Positions 34,365-43,046 of a stretch of DNA of 64,000 nt are shown here, in pieces. Below the pieces are notes generated by a model. That model saw only the letters and a program-made list of their open reading frames with translations, was not told where the DNA came from and made no database searches. Numbering within the stretch: the first letter of the stretch is position 1; each line of letters opens with the position of its first letter. Origin of the DNA: JANNMJ01 sp031425525. GTDB lineage: Bacteria; Bacteroidota; Bacteroidia; Cytophagales; Hymenobacteraceae. The position numbers and the translations under genes were made by a program. Location: positions 43,137 to 107,136 of the forward strand of contig JANPJM010000029.1 in assembly GCA_031425525.1 (NCBI GenBank), in the 5' to 3' direction.

Positions 34365-36785
34365 TTAGGCTGGCTTTTCGTCCTCGCCGTCGGCCTTCGC
34401 GGGTGCGTCGGCGGTGGCTTCGGTCGACTCGTCGGCACCGCCGCCGAGAGCGGTGGTTACGCGGTCGATTACACCTTGTGCGGCTTCTTTAGCCGAATCG
34501 ATGGCGTTGGTAACGGCTTCCGGCACGTGTATGTCAGCAATTGCGGCTTTCGCCGAATCGATGGCGTTCGTCACAGCTTCGGGCACGTGAGCGTCGGCAA
34601 TTGCGGCTTTCGCCGAGTCAATCGCGGTAGTCACAGCTTCGGGAACGTGTACGTCGGCAATCGCGGCTTTCGCCGAGTCAATTGCATTGGTCACGGTCTC
34701 CGGCACTTCCACGTTAGCTACTGCCTCTTTCACCGAATCCACGGCATCGCTGACGGCCGCTTTGGCGCGGTCGAGGAGCGAACCAGCTTCGGCTGGAGCT
34801 TCAGCAGCGGCTTCGGGAGCTTCAGCAGCCGCCTCAGCCGGAGCTTCGGTAGCGGCGTCGGCGGCCAGCGCCGCAGCAGCAGCCGCCGGGGCAGCAGCAC
34901 CGGCCAGCTTGGTGCGGGCGGCGTTGCTCTCGTTGGTGAGCATCTTGGCTTTCAGAGCCGAGAGGGCATCGAGGTCGCCCATCGTCGATTTCTCGGCGGG
35001 AGCGGCCGTGGCACCAGCGGCACCGGCAGCCGGTGCGCTACCAGCGGCGCCTTTCTTCTTGGTAAAGCGCGAGAGGTCGCGGTCGGCTTCGGCACCTGCA
35101 CCTGCACCAGCGTTGGCGCCGGGTTTCTGCTCGGTGTAGGTGGCCAGGTGCGACAGCACGACGCGGCGGTCGTCCTTCGAGAAGTCGGTGACGCGGAATT
35201 CGAGCGTTTCGCCGTTCTCCACGTTCGAGCCGTCCTGCTTGACGAGGTTCTTCGGGTACACGAAACCTTCGATGCCGTACGGCAGCTCGATGGTGGCACC
35301 GCGCTCCGTCTTGTCGATGACCGTGCCTTTGTGGATCGAGCCGGGCGTGAATACGGCCGTGAAGGCTTCCCACGGATTCTCCTCCAACTGCTTGTGACCC
35401 AAGGCCAGGCGGCGGTTGTTGACATCCACTTCGAGTACCGTCACTTCCAGACGCTCGCCGACTTTCACGAACTCCGACGGGTGCTTCACCTTCTTCGTCC
35501 AGGAAAGGTCGGACACGTGGACGAGTCCGTCCACGCCTTCTTCCAGTTCCACGAAGAGGCCGAAGTTGGTCAGGTTACGCACCAGGCCGTTGTGCTGCGT
35601 GCCCACGGCGTACTTGGCGGCGAAGTCTTCGCGCGTCCACGGGTCGGGGGTAAGCTGCTTGAGGCCGAGGCTCATCTTGCGATCCTCGCGGTCGAGGGTC
35701 AGCACGACGGCTTCGATCTGGTCGTTGGATTTCACGAAGTCCTTCGGGTCGCGCAGATGCTGGCTCCAGCTCATTTCCGAGACGTGGATCAGCCCTTCGA
35801 CACCCGGTACCACTTCCATGAAAGCGCCGTAATCCGCCACGTTCACCACCCGGCCGGCAACGCGCGAGCCGGGGCCGAGGTCGGCGGGCAGCGAATCCCA
35901 TGGGTGCGGCAGCAACTGCTTCATCCCCAACGAAATCCGTTTCTTGTCTTCGTCGAAATCGAGTACCACGATCCGCACTTTCTCGTCGAGCTTGAGGGCT
36001 TCCGACGGGTGCTGCACGCGGCCCCACGAAATGTCGGTGATGTGCAACAGACCGTCGACGCCGCCGAGGTCGATGAACACACCGAAGTTCGTCATATTCT
36101 TGATGACGCCTTCGAGTACCTGGCCTTTCTCCAGGTTGTTGAGGATGGCGGCGCGCTGCGCTTCCAAATCCTTCTCGATGAGGACTTTGTGCGAAACCAC
36201 GACGTTATCGAAGGCGGCGTTGATTTTCACCACTTTCACTTCCATCCGCTTGCCGACATAGATGTCGAAATCGCGCACCGGCTTCACGTCGATCTGCGAA
36301 CCTGGCAGGAACGCTTCCACGCCGTTGATTTCCATGATCAGCCCGCCCTTCGTACGGCGCTTGATCACGCCTTCGAGGATGGTGTCATTCTCCAGCGCGT
36401 CGTAAATCGACTGCCACGCCTGCTTCACTTTCGCTTTCTTGCGCGAAAGGATGAGCTGGCCGTTCGGGTCTTCGGTGTTTTCCACCAATACCTCCACGGT
36501 TTCGCCCGGCTGCGGCAGCGTTTCGCCGCGGAACTCGTTGCGGTTCACGAGACCATCCGACTTAAAGCCGATGTTCACGATCACGTCGCGCTCCGTGAGG
36601 CCCACTACGGTACCCGTGATGAGCTGGTCGTCGGTGACGGTGCTGAGCGTCGATTCGAGCTGGGCTTCCATCTCGGCGCGCAACTCATCGGAATACCCCG
36701 CGCCGAAGCGATTGACAGCGTTTTTGCCGCTGCCGGTCATCACGTCGTCCCAGTTGAAATTATCGTTGGCAGTTTCGATTGCCAT
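34365..36785 (-). CDS. rpsA: 30S ribosomal protein S1 with long repeat-containing tail
   Basis: 806 aa from the ATG at 36785 (MAIETANDNFNWDD, an N-terminus typical of Bacteroidota S1); the longer frame to 36887 covers the promoter and is rejected. Successive S1 domains are visible by starts such as 'LITGTVVGLTERDVIVNIGF', 'VLEGVIKNMTNFGVFIDLGGVDGLLHITD' and 'GLVRNLTNFGLFVELEEGVDGLVHVSD'. S1 brings mRNA to the ribosome; Bacteroidota often lack Shine-Dalgarno pairing. Unusual here is the C-terminus of about 200 residues: Ala/Glu/Pro-rich, then four tandem 20-residue repeats 'SAKAAIADxHVPEAVTNAID', then an acidic end. The tail was not seen as a known domain. Confidence 0.95.
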   Translation of the reverse strand: MAIETANDNFNWDDVMTGSGKNAVNRFGAGYSDELRAEMEAQLESTLSTVTDDQLITGTVVGLTERDVIVNIGFKSDGLVNRNEFRGETLPQPGETVEVLVENTEDPNGQLILSRKKAKVKQAWQSIYDALENDTILEGVIKRRTKGGLIMEINGVEAFLPGSQIDVKPVRDFDIYVGKRMEVKVVKINAAFDNVVVSHKVLIEKDLEAQRAAILNNLEKGQVLEGVIKNMTNFGVFIDLGGVDGLLHITDISWGRVQHPSEALKLDEKVRIVVLDFDEDKKRISLGMKQLLPHPWDSLPADLGPGSRVAGRVVNVADYGAFMEVVPGVEGLIHVSEMSWSQHLRDPKDFVKSNDQIEAVVLTLDREDRKMSLGLKQLTPDPWTREDFAAKYAVGTQHNGLVRNLTNFGLFVELEEGVDGLVHVSDLSWTKKVKHPSEFVKVGERLEVTVLEVDVNNRRLALGHKQLEENPWEAFTAVFTPGSIHKGTVIDKTERGATIELPYGIEGFVYPKNLVKQDGSNVENGETLEFRVTDFSKDDRRVVLSHLATYTEQKPGANAGAGAGAEADRDLSRFTKKKGAAGSAPAAGAAGATAAPAEKSTMGDLDALSALKAKMLTNESNAARTKLAGAAAPAAAAAALAADAATEAPAEAAAEAPEAAAEAPAEAGSLLDRAKAAVSDAVDSVKEAVANVEVPETVTNAIDSAKAAIADVHVPEAVTTAIDSAKAAIADAHVPEAVTNAIDSAKAAIADIHVPEAVTNAIDSAKEAAQGVIDRVTTALGGGADESTEATADAPAKADGEDEKPA

Positions 36786-36884
36786 TCTGTAAAAAGTGCA
36801 GCCCTGATTTGATTTCGCCGTTCGGCACGCCGGGCCACTGGAGAGTGAGCGCGCCGACCGGCTTCCCGCCCGTTTGCGGGGCCG

Positions 36885-36892
36885 CAAAGGTA
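36885..36892 (-). promoter_or_regulatory. -7 box TACCTTTG for rpsA
   Basis: An exact TAnnTTTG match on the minus strand, about 100 bp before the rpsA start codon. No TTG was found at the expected -33 distance. Confidence 0.4.
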
Positions 36893-36979
36893 AGGGTTTC
36901 AGCGGTGGGTTCCTAGCTGAGGGTGAAGGAGATTGAGGAGAACCACCGCCACCCGAACTTGCGCGCTCAGCGTCACCAG

Positions 36980-38020
36980 ATGTTACGCCTCTTCACCCTG
37001 TTCAGTATCGCACTCACGGTACTCGGTGGCTGCCAGGCGGCCCGTCCTTTTGATTTACGCACGGATATTCCATCGATTGCCTCTCCACCTGGCGTCCGTT
37101 GGCTGCGCGATAGCCTGTTTCTGGATGAAGCTGAAATAACCAACATTGCCTGGCTCGAATACCTGTTTCACGTAAGGCGCGATTCAGGGGAAGCCTTTTA
37201 TCTTAGCCAACTGCCCGACTCTGCTTCCTGGATTTCTGACCTTGGTCCTGACGATCTGTACGTTCAGCATTATCTCCGCTACCCAGGCTTTCGCCACTTT
37301 CCGGCGCTGGGGCTCTCACAATCGCAAGCTATCGCTTACTGTCAGTGGCGGAGCGATATAGTGAATAATAGATGGATGTCTATGAGAAAGGGTTGGTTTG
37401 AGTTCAGTGCGCGTCGCCGGTCCCGTCGGGCTAGGAAGCTGGGATATATGTACAAAGTCGAGTATCGTCTGCCAACGGAGGTCGAATGGCAGGAAGCAGC
37501 CACTGACGCTGAATGGCCGCACTTGATAAGTAGCTGGCCGCCAAATCAATCGCGCTGGGAACGCAGATATAACCAGCCAAGACCGATTGATTCGTTGCGA
37601 TTGCACTGGTTGAAAATGAAAGGAATTACAGTACACCCTGACGACCAGTTGGACCAGCTTGCCTACCATTTAAATGATGATTATTGGTTAACGGCTTCAC
37701 GACGGGCGGTGCCTATGACTATAGATGATAAGAAAAGGAGTAGGGTTGGTTTATATGATGATTCAATAGTGCTTCCACAATACGTCTATTGGGGGCCGCC
37801 GTCTGGCCGTAGCCTCTACAACATCATCGGCAACGTCGCGGAAATGACGGCCACGCCGGGCGTTGCCAAAGGCGGCTCCTTCAAGCACACGTTGGCGGAA
37901 GCGGAGCCGTCACAATCGCAGGCGTATGCTGGGCCGTGTAGCTGGGTTGGTTTTCGGTGTGCTTGCGTGGTTCATGTCCGGCCTCTTCCGTCGAAAAAGA
38001 ACACGCGTAAAGTCAAGTAA
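36980..38020 (+). CDS. lipoprotein with formylglycine-generating-enzyme-like fold
   Basis: 346 aa from the ATG at 36980, which starts a lipoprotein signal (MLRLFTLFSIALTVLGGC, Cys 18). The FGE/SUMF1-type fold is shown by 'DEAEITNIAWLEYL', 'LSQSQAIAYCQWRS', 'YRLPTEVEWQEAA' and, near the end, 'NIIGNVAEMTATPGVAKGGSF' with 'CSWVGFRC'. Lipoproteins with this fold in Bacteroidota include GldJ and GldK of the gliding/type IX secretion machinery; whether this one belongs there is uncertain, as it is shorter. The middle of the gene (about 37330-37790) is distinctly AT-richer than its neighbours, with a lysine/arginine-rich insertion, which may point to transfer or relaxed selection. Confidence 0.8.
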   Translation: MLRLFTLFSIALTVLGGCQAARPFDLRTDIPSIASPPGVRWLRDSLFLDEAEITNIAWLEYLFHVRRDSGEAFYLSQLPDSASWISDLGPDDLYVQHYLRYPGFRHFPALGLSQSQAIAYCQWRSDIVNNRWMSMRKGWFEFSARRRSRRARKLGYMYKVEYRLPTEVEWQEAATDAEWPHLISSWPPNQSRWERRYNQPRPIDSLRLHWLKMKGITVHPDDQLDQLAYHLNDDYWLTASRRAVPMTIDDKKRSRVGLYDDSIVLPQYVYWGPPSGRSLYNIIGNVAEMTATPGVAKGGSFKHTLAEAEPSQSQAYAGPCSWVGFRCACVVHVRPLPSKKNTRKVK

Positions 38021-38101
38021 TTCAGCCAACCGCGATGGTTGAAAAGGGGCGTACTTTCGGGAATCTATTCCGACTAACCCCACCACTCGCCCCGTCTGCT
38101 G

Positions 38102-40063
38102 ATGCGCTCAAATCTATACCTTCTCCTCGTCTTGTTGGCGGGGGTGCTGGCCCGTCCCGCCCACGCTGCGCCCGGCGATACTACCCGCGTAACCGTCGTG
38201 ACGGATATGCGCATCCCGCGCTACGGGGCGTATGATACGCTCGCCAACCTGCCGCACGGCGGTGGGCCATACCGCAAAATCCTGCTGCATTATGTGCTGG
38301 GGCGCTACGGCTGCGGCGGCGCGCAGTACTGCGGGTCGTGGGATTACACCACGCGCGTACTGTTGCACCCGCCGTTCAGCGACTCGTTGGAGCTGGCCCG
38401 CATCATTACGCCGTATGCTTCGGATTGGCTGACGGCGGGCACGCCCGGCCCCGGCCGCCGCCACGATTACGTGACCGATGTCACCGATTACGCTGAGCAG
38501 CTTACGCAGGGGCCGCGCCGGTTGCAGTATTTCTACGACGGTTATTCTTGGGGCTTCACGGTGAGTCTGTATTTTGAGTTTATCGAGGGCACGCCGGCGC
38601 ACGATGTGCTGCGGGTGCAGAAAATCTACGACGGCTGGCTGCCGTTCGGCAAAACCGCCGAGCCCATTGAAAACCGCCTGACGCCGCAGCTCGCTTACGT
38701 GCCGGGTGGGCCGCCGATAGATCGGGTGGAGTTGAAAAGCCTGATTTCGGGGCACGGCTCCGATGGCAACCAGTGCGCCGAGTTCTGCGCCAAATACTAC
38801 GATGTGTTCGCCAACCAGCAGTACGTGGGGCGGCAGCAGTTGTGGCGCGACGACTGCGGGCGCAACCCCGTGTCGCCCCAAACCGGCACTTGGGTCTATG
38901 ACCGCGCCAACTGGTGCCCCGGCCAGGGCGTGCAGCCCCTGCGCCACAACCTGACCCCGTGGGCCGCGCCCGGCGCCAGCCTCGAAATCAACCTCGACAT
39001 GGATCCGTACACGGCGCCATCGCAGGCCAACACCGGCGGCTACATCTGGCATACGCAACTGATACAGTACGGCCCGCCCGCGTTTGCCGCCGCCGATGCC
39101 GACTTGCGCGAAGTGGTTTCGCCGACCCTCGACCCCAACTACGCCCGCGACAACCCCGCCTGCGCCGGGGCCCGCGTGGTGCTGCGCAACGGCGGCGCGG
39201 CGCCGCTCATGAGCGTCGGTTTCCGGTACCGCGCCGGGGGCGGCGCGTGGCTGACGCATCAATGGACCGGCAACCTCGCCTTCCAGCGCGATACCACGGT
39301 GGCGCTGCCGCTGCCCGCCACGGCGCTGCTGAGCGGCACGGGCGGCCAGTTTACGGTAGTGGCTGAAACGGCGAACGGCGCCTCCGACCCCAACCACTTC
39401 AACGACACCCTGCGGAGCCGCTACGCCGCTACGGTGGCCTTACCGGCGGCATTCCGGGTGACGTTCAGCACCAATGGCGCGGCGGTGGGTGGCTTCAACG
39501 AAACCGAGTGGCGGCTGTTGGATGAAACCGGCGCCGTGGTGCGCCAGCGGGTGCGCCTCGCCAACCGCACGACGTACCTCGATACCCTGCAATTGGCGCC
39601 CGGCTGCTACACGTTTCAGGTGACGGATGCCGGCTGCGACGGCTTCGCGTGGTGGGCCAACCCCGGCGCGGGTTCCGGGGTGCTGCGCTTCCTGCGGCCG
39701 ACCACCGGGCAGGCCGTACGCAGCATCAGCGGTGATTTCGGGTGTGAAACGACGCTCCGTTTCCGCGTGGCGGCTCCCACCGGCGTGGCCGATGCGCTGG
39801 AAGCCGCGACCCTGCTCGATATCTACCCCAACCCCACGACCGACGGCCGCCTGACGCTCGATTTTGCCCTGCCGCGCCGGCAGGAAGTAGCCGTGGCGGT
39901 GCGTTCCCTCGACGGCCGTCTGGTGCGCCGCACTACGCTGGCCGCCGTGCAAACCGGCCCGCGCGAGTTGGATTTGCGCGGCCTACCCGCCGGGGTGTAC
40001 CTGCTCGATTGCGCCACGCTCACCGATGGCGCGCACCTGTGGCGGCGGGTGGTGGTGGAATAA
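38102..40063 (+). CDS. PNGase F-like glycoamidase with type IX sorting domain
   Basis: 653 aa with a signal peptide (MRSNLYLLLVLLAGVLARPAHA). Two jelly-roll domains of peptide-N-glycosidase F follow: the first holds 'GGAQYCGSWDYTTRVLL', where D81 sits like the catalytic Asp of PNGase F; the second starts near 'LKSLISGHGSDGNQCAEFC' (GHG 217-219, Glu 227). A further beta-domain leads to a C-terminal sorting domain beginning 'LLDIYPNPTTDGRL' and ending 'LRGLPAGVYLLDC ... LWRRVVVE'. It probably removes N-glycans from glycoproteins after secretion by the type IX system. The enzyme role is inferred from motifs. Confidence 0.85.
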   Translation: MRSNLYLLLVLLAGVLARPAHAAPGDTTRVTVVTDMRIPRYGAYDTLANLPHGGGPYRKILLHYVLGRYGCGGAQYCGSWDYTTRVLLHPPFSDSLELARIITPYASDWLTAGTPGPGRRHDYVTDVTDYAEQLTQGPRRLQYFYDGYSWGFTVSLYFEFIEGTPAHDVLRVQKIYDGWLPFGKTAEPIENRLTPQLAYVPGGPPIDRVELKSLISGHGSDGNQCAEFCAKYYDVFANQQYVGRQQLWRDDCGRNPVSPQTGTWVYDRANWCPGQGVQPLRHNLTPWAAPGASLEINLDMDPYTAPSQANTGGYIWHTQLIQYGPPAFAAADADLREVVSPTLDPNYARDNPACAGARVVLRNGGAAPLMSVGFRYRAGGGAWLTHQWTGNLAFQRDTTVALPLPATALLSGTGGQFTVVAETANGASDPNHFNDTLRSRYAATVALPAAFRVTFSTNGAAVGGFNETEWRLLDETGAVVRQRVRLANRTTYLDTLQLAPGCYTFQVTDAGCDGFAWWANPGAGSGVLRFLRPTTGQAVRSISGDFGCETTLRFRVAAPTGVADALEAATLLDIYPNPTTDGRLTLDFALPRRQEVAVAVRSLDGRLVRRTTLAAVQTGPRELDLRGLPAGVYLLDCATLTDGAHLWRRVVVE

Positions 40064-40162
40064 GGAAGAGCCACGGACGGTTTCCAAACAACGGGCGTTC
40101 CTTTGTGGCTCACTTCCCGAACATATTGAATGTCGAACAATACTACTTTCCTTTTTAACCGG

Positions 40163-40609
40163 ATGCGAGTCATCGTGGCTGGGTTGCTGTTCGCGGTGGC
40201 GCTGCCGGAGACTGTTCACGCGCAAACGACACCCGTAGCACCTACCCCACCGATTCCGCCCGTGTCGGGGCAAACTACCGAAGCGGCTGCGCCGATTGAT
40301 TTACGGCTGCCCTTTGCTTTTTCAGATGATAAGCGCGACCGCACCGAGCAGCTTTTCAAGCGCCGCCGCTCGGGCGGGGGCATCTGGGTGGTAGGTGGCG
40401 GGTTAGCGCTCATTCGTATACTCGCTAGCGCCGCCTCGTCGTCGGCAAGTGCGGGCGGCACCGCGATCAGTGTTTTAGTCGGCGGGATACCAGTCGGCAT
40501 CGGTATTGGCAAGCTTACTCGTTTCAGTTCCGCCCGCGAAGAGGCTGTCTTGGCTGAATATTCCCGCACGGATCAACTGCCTTATTACGTCGAGAAACGC
40601 ATTAATTAG
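40163..40609 (+). CDS. secreted or membrane hypothetical protein, 148 aa
   Basis: The ATG at 40163 gives a signal peptide (MRVIVAGLLFAVALPETVHAQ); the frame is open from 40130. After a Pro/Thr-rich stretch and a basic patch (LFKRRRSGGG) comes a hydrophobic, Gly/Ser/Ala-rich segment ('WVVGGGLALIRILASAASS', 'AISVLVGGIPVGIGIG') and a short charged end. It may insert in a membrane. No family recognised. Confidence 0.6.
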   Translation: MRVIVAGLLFAVALPETVHAQTTPVAPTPPIPPVSGQTTEAAAPIDLRLPFAFSDDKRDRTEQLFKRRRSGGGIWVVGGGLALIRILASAASSSASAGGTAISVLVGGIPVGIGIGKLTRFSSAREEAVLAEYSRTDQLPYYVEKRIN

Positions 40610-40666
40610 TCGCGGGCCGACGCCCCACGCCACATCTTAACCGCGCCACTGTTAGCAGCCGCCCCG

Positions 40667-40674
40667 TATTTTTG
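40667..40674 (+). promoter_or_regulatory. -7 box TATTTTTG immediately before recQ
   Basis: An exact TAnnTTTG match that ends 7 bp before the recQ ATG at 40682. If used, transcription would start at or next to the start codon, giving a leaderless or nearly leaderless mRNA. Confidence 0.4.
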
Positions 40675-40681
40675 GCTTGCT

Positions 40682-42976
40682 ATGAACCAACCGTTAATCG
40701 ATTCGCCCCGGCCGGTGCTTACGGCCGCTGCGCTTGACCAGCAGGTGGCCGCCGCGCGCGCCGCGCTCCAGAAATATTACGGCTACGCGGCGTTTCGGCC
40801 GTTGCAGGAAGACATCATTCGCGCCGTGCTGGGCGGGCAGGATACGCTGGTGCTGATGCCTACGGGCGGCGGTAAATCGGTGTGTTTTCAGGTGCCGGCG
40901 CTGGTGCTGCCGGGGTTGTGCGTGGTGGTGTCGCCGCTGATTGCGCTCATGCAGGATCAGGTGGAAGCCCTGCGCGCCAACGGTATCGCGGCGGAAGCGA
41001 TGAACTCGGCCCAGAGCGCCCGCGACCTCGACAACATTGCCATCCTGGCGCGCGCCGGGAAGCTCAAGTTGCTATACGTTTCGCCGGAAAAACTGCTCTC
41101 GCCGGGGTTTCTGGATTTTCTGGGGCGCCTGAATGTCAGTCTGTTTGCCATCGATGAGGCGCACTGCATCTCGTCGTGGGGCCACGATTTCCGGCCGGAG
41201 TACACGCAGTTGGGGGCGCTGAAGGCGCGGTTTCCGGGGGTGCCGCTGATTGCGCTCACCGCCACGGCCGACGGCGTGACGCGGCGCGACATCATCAAGC
41301 AACTGGGGTTGGGGCAGCCGAAGGTATTCGTGGCGTCGTTTGATCGGCCCAACATCTCGCTCACGGTGCAGCCGGGGACGGATCGGGTCAAGCGCATCCT
41401 CGATTTTCTGAGCAAGCGACCCGATGAGCCGGGCATCGTGTACTGCCTGTCGCGTAAGCAAACCGAGGTGATTGCCGAGAAGCTGAAGACCCAGGGCTAC
41501 CGCGCGGCGGCCTACCACGCGGGCATGACGCCGCAGGTGCGGGCCTTCACGCAGCAGCAGTTTCTGCGCGATGATCTGCAAATCATCTGCGCGACGATTG
41601 CCTTCGGGATGGGCATCGACAAAAGCAACGTGCGGTGGGTGATTCACTATAACCTCCCCAAAAATATCGAAGGCTATTATCAGGAAATCGGGCGCGGGGG
41701 GCGCGATGGGGCCCCCGCCGCCGCGCTGCTCCTGTACTCGTACGCCGATAAGGCGCAGTTGGAGTCGATGCTTTCGGAAGGGCCGCCGGCGGTGGTGCAG
41801 CTCAATCGGACCAAGCTCGACCGGATGCAGCAGTACGCCGAAGCCTCGCACTGTCGGCGCAAGATTCTGCTCAACTATTTCGGCGAAACCACCGACCACG
41901 ACTGCGGCAACTGCGACATCTGCCGCAACCCGCCGACGCGGTTCGACGGTACCGAAATCGCCCAAAAAGCCCTCTCCGGCGTGGCCCGGATGAACGAGCG
42001 CGCCGCGCTGCCGGTGCTGATCGATGTGCTGCGGGGGCTGAAAAACTCGGCGGTGCTGCAAGCCGGGGGCGATAAGATCAAAACCTGGGGCGCCGGCCGC
42101 GATCTGGCGTACCTCGACTGGTTTTCGTACCTCCACCAGCTCCTCAACGCCGGGCTCCTGCACATTGCCTACGACGAAGGTTACGCCCTGCGCATCCAGG
42201 AAGCCGGCTGGCAGGTGCTGCGCGGCGAGCGCAAAGTGGAGCTGGCGCGGTTTCAGGTGACGGAGAAAGCCGAGCGTTCCGCGCGTGGCCCCCGCACGGC
42301 CAAAACCGGCCGCGACGTGCCCGAAATGGCGCCCGCCGCTCTTTTTGAGGTACTCAAACGCGTGCGCAAGCAACTGGCCGACGCGGCGGGCGTGCCGCCG
42401 TACGTGGTTTTCTCCGATGCTACGCTGCACGAGTTGGCCGCCACCCAGCCCACCACCCGCCTCGCGATGCTCGCCGTGAGCGGGGTAGGCCCGGTGAAGT
42501 TTGAGAAGTGGGGCGAGCCGTTCATCAATGCCATCCTCGACTACGTGCGCGGCGGCACCGTGAACCGCCAAATTCCCGACGCCGACGGTCTCGACGATCT
42601 CGGCTATCTGCCGCCCGGCGCCACCGTGGCGGCCCCGCCCAAGCGCCCGCGCCTCACCAAGGAAGAGTCGAAGCGCGCCACCTGGGAGCTACACCAGGCC
42701 GGCAAAACCCTCGAAGAAGTGATGTACGCCCGCGAACTGGCGCGCTCGACTATCGTGGGGCAACTGGGGGAGCTATACGCCGAAGGCTACGCCGTGCGGA
42801 TGGCCGAAATCCTGCCGCGCGACGAATACCGCCGCATTCAGCCTTACTTCGTCCAACTCGGCCCCGATGCTTCCGCCGGCGACATTGCGATGGCGCTCGG
42901 CGGCCCCGACCAGGTGTTCGGCGAGCATATTTTCCTGTCGCGCATCGTGTACAAGCGCACGCTGGCGAAGGCATAA
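40682..42976 (+). CDS. recQ: ATP-dependent DNA helicase RecQ
   Basis: 764 aa. Helicase motifs are complete: 'YGYAAFRPLQEDII' (motif 0), Walker A 'TGGGKS' (61-66), DEAH (158-161) in 'FAIDEAHCISSWGHDFRPEY', then 'GIVYCLSRKQTEVIAEKL' and 'QEIGRGGRDG'. The zinc-binding RQC region has 'CRRKILLNYFG ... DCGNCDIC'. An HRDC domain ('LFEVLKRVRKQLADAAGVPPYVVF') follows, and at the end a helix-turn-helix of the type found after RecQ in Bacteroidota ('TWELHQAGKTLEEVMYAREL'). It unwinds DNA during recombination and fork repair. Single gene, convergent with the next. Confidence 0.97.
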   Translation: MNQPLIDSPRPVLTAAALDQQVAAARAALQKYYGYAAFRPLQEDIIRAVLGGQDTLVLMPTGGGKSVCFQVPALVLPGLCVVVSPLIALMQDQVEALRANGIAAEAMNSAQSARDLDNIAILARAGKLKLLYVSPEKLLSPGFLDFLGRLNVSLFAIDEAHCISSWGHDFRPEYTQLGALKARFPGVPLIALTATADGVTRRDIIKQLGLGQPKVFVASFDRPNISLTVQPGTDRVKRILDFLSKRPDEPGIVYCLSRKQTEVIAEKLKTQGYRAAAYHAGMTPQVRAFTQQQFLRDDLQIICATIAFGMGIDKSNVRWVIHYNLPKNIEGYYQEIGRGGRDGAPAAALLLYSYADKAQLESMLSEGPPAVVQLNRTKLDRMQQYAEASHCRRKILLNYFGETTDHDCGNCDICRNPPTRFDGTEIAQKALSGVARMNERAALPVLIDVLRGLKNSAVLQAGGDKIKTWGAGRDLAYLDWFSYLHQLLNAGLLHIAYDEGYALRIQEAGWQVLRGERKVELARFQVTEKAERSARGPRTAKTGRDVPEMAPAALFEVLKRVRKQLADAAGVPPYVVFSDATLHELAATQPTTRLAMLAVSGVGPVKFEKWGEPFINAILDYVRGGTVNRQIPDADGLDDLGYLPPGATVAAPPKRPRLTKEESKRATWELHQAGKTLEEVMYARELARSTIVGQLGELYAEGYAVRMAEILPRDEYRRIQPYFVQLGPDASAGDIAMALGGPDQVFGEHIFLSRIVYKRTLAKA

Positions 42977-42980
42977 GCTG

Positions 42981-43040
42981 TGGTGCGGCCTTCAGGCCGC
43001 CGTTGAACGCAGCGACTGCGGCCTGAAGGCCGCATCACCA
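42981..43040. repeat. paired REP-like palindromes between convergent genes
   Basis: GCGGCCTTCAGGCCGC (42985-43000) and its reverse complement GCGGCCTGAAGGCCGC (43018-43033) form an inverted pair, extended by TGG on the left and CCA on the right. Each half is itself a small palindrome with a TTCA or TGAA centre. It fills the gap between recQ and the propeller gene and may act as a terminator. Confidence 0.7.
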
Positions 43041-43046
43041 TCCTGG

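Noticed and set aside
34476..36812. 778-aa open frame antisense to rpsA
   Set aside because: It mirrors the S1 coding sequence and its repeats, has no recognisable domain, and S1 is certain.
41072..42571. 499-aa open frame antisense to recQ
   Set aside because: It is a GC-driven shadow of recQ, rich in His/Arg/Gly with no family motif.
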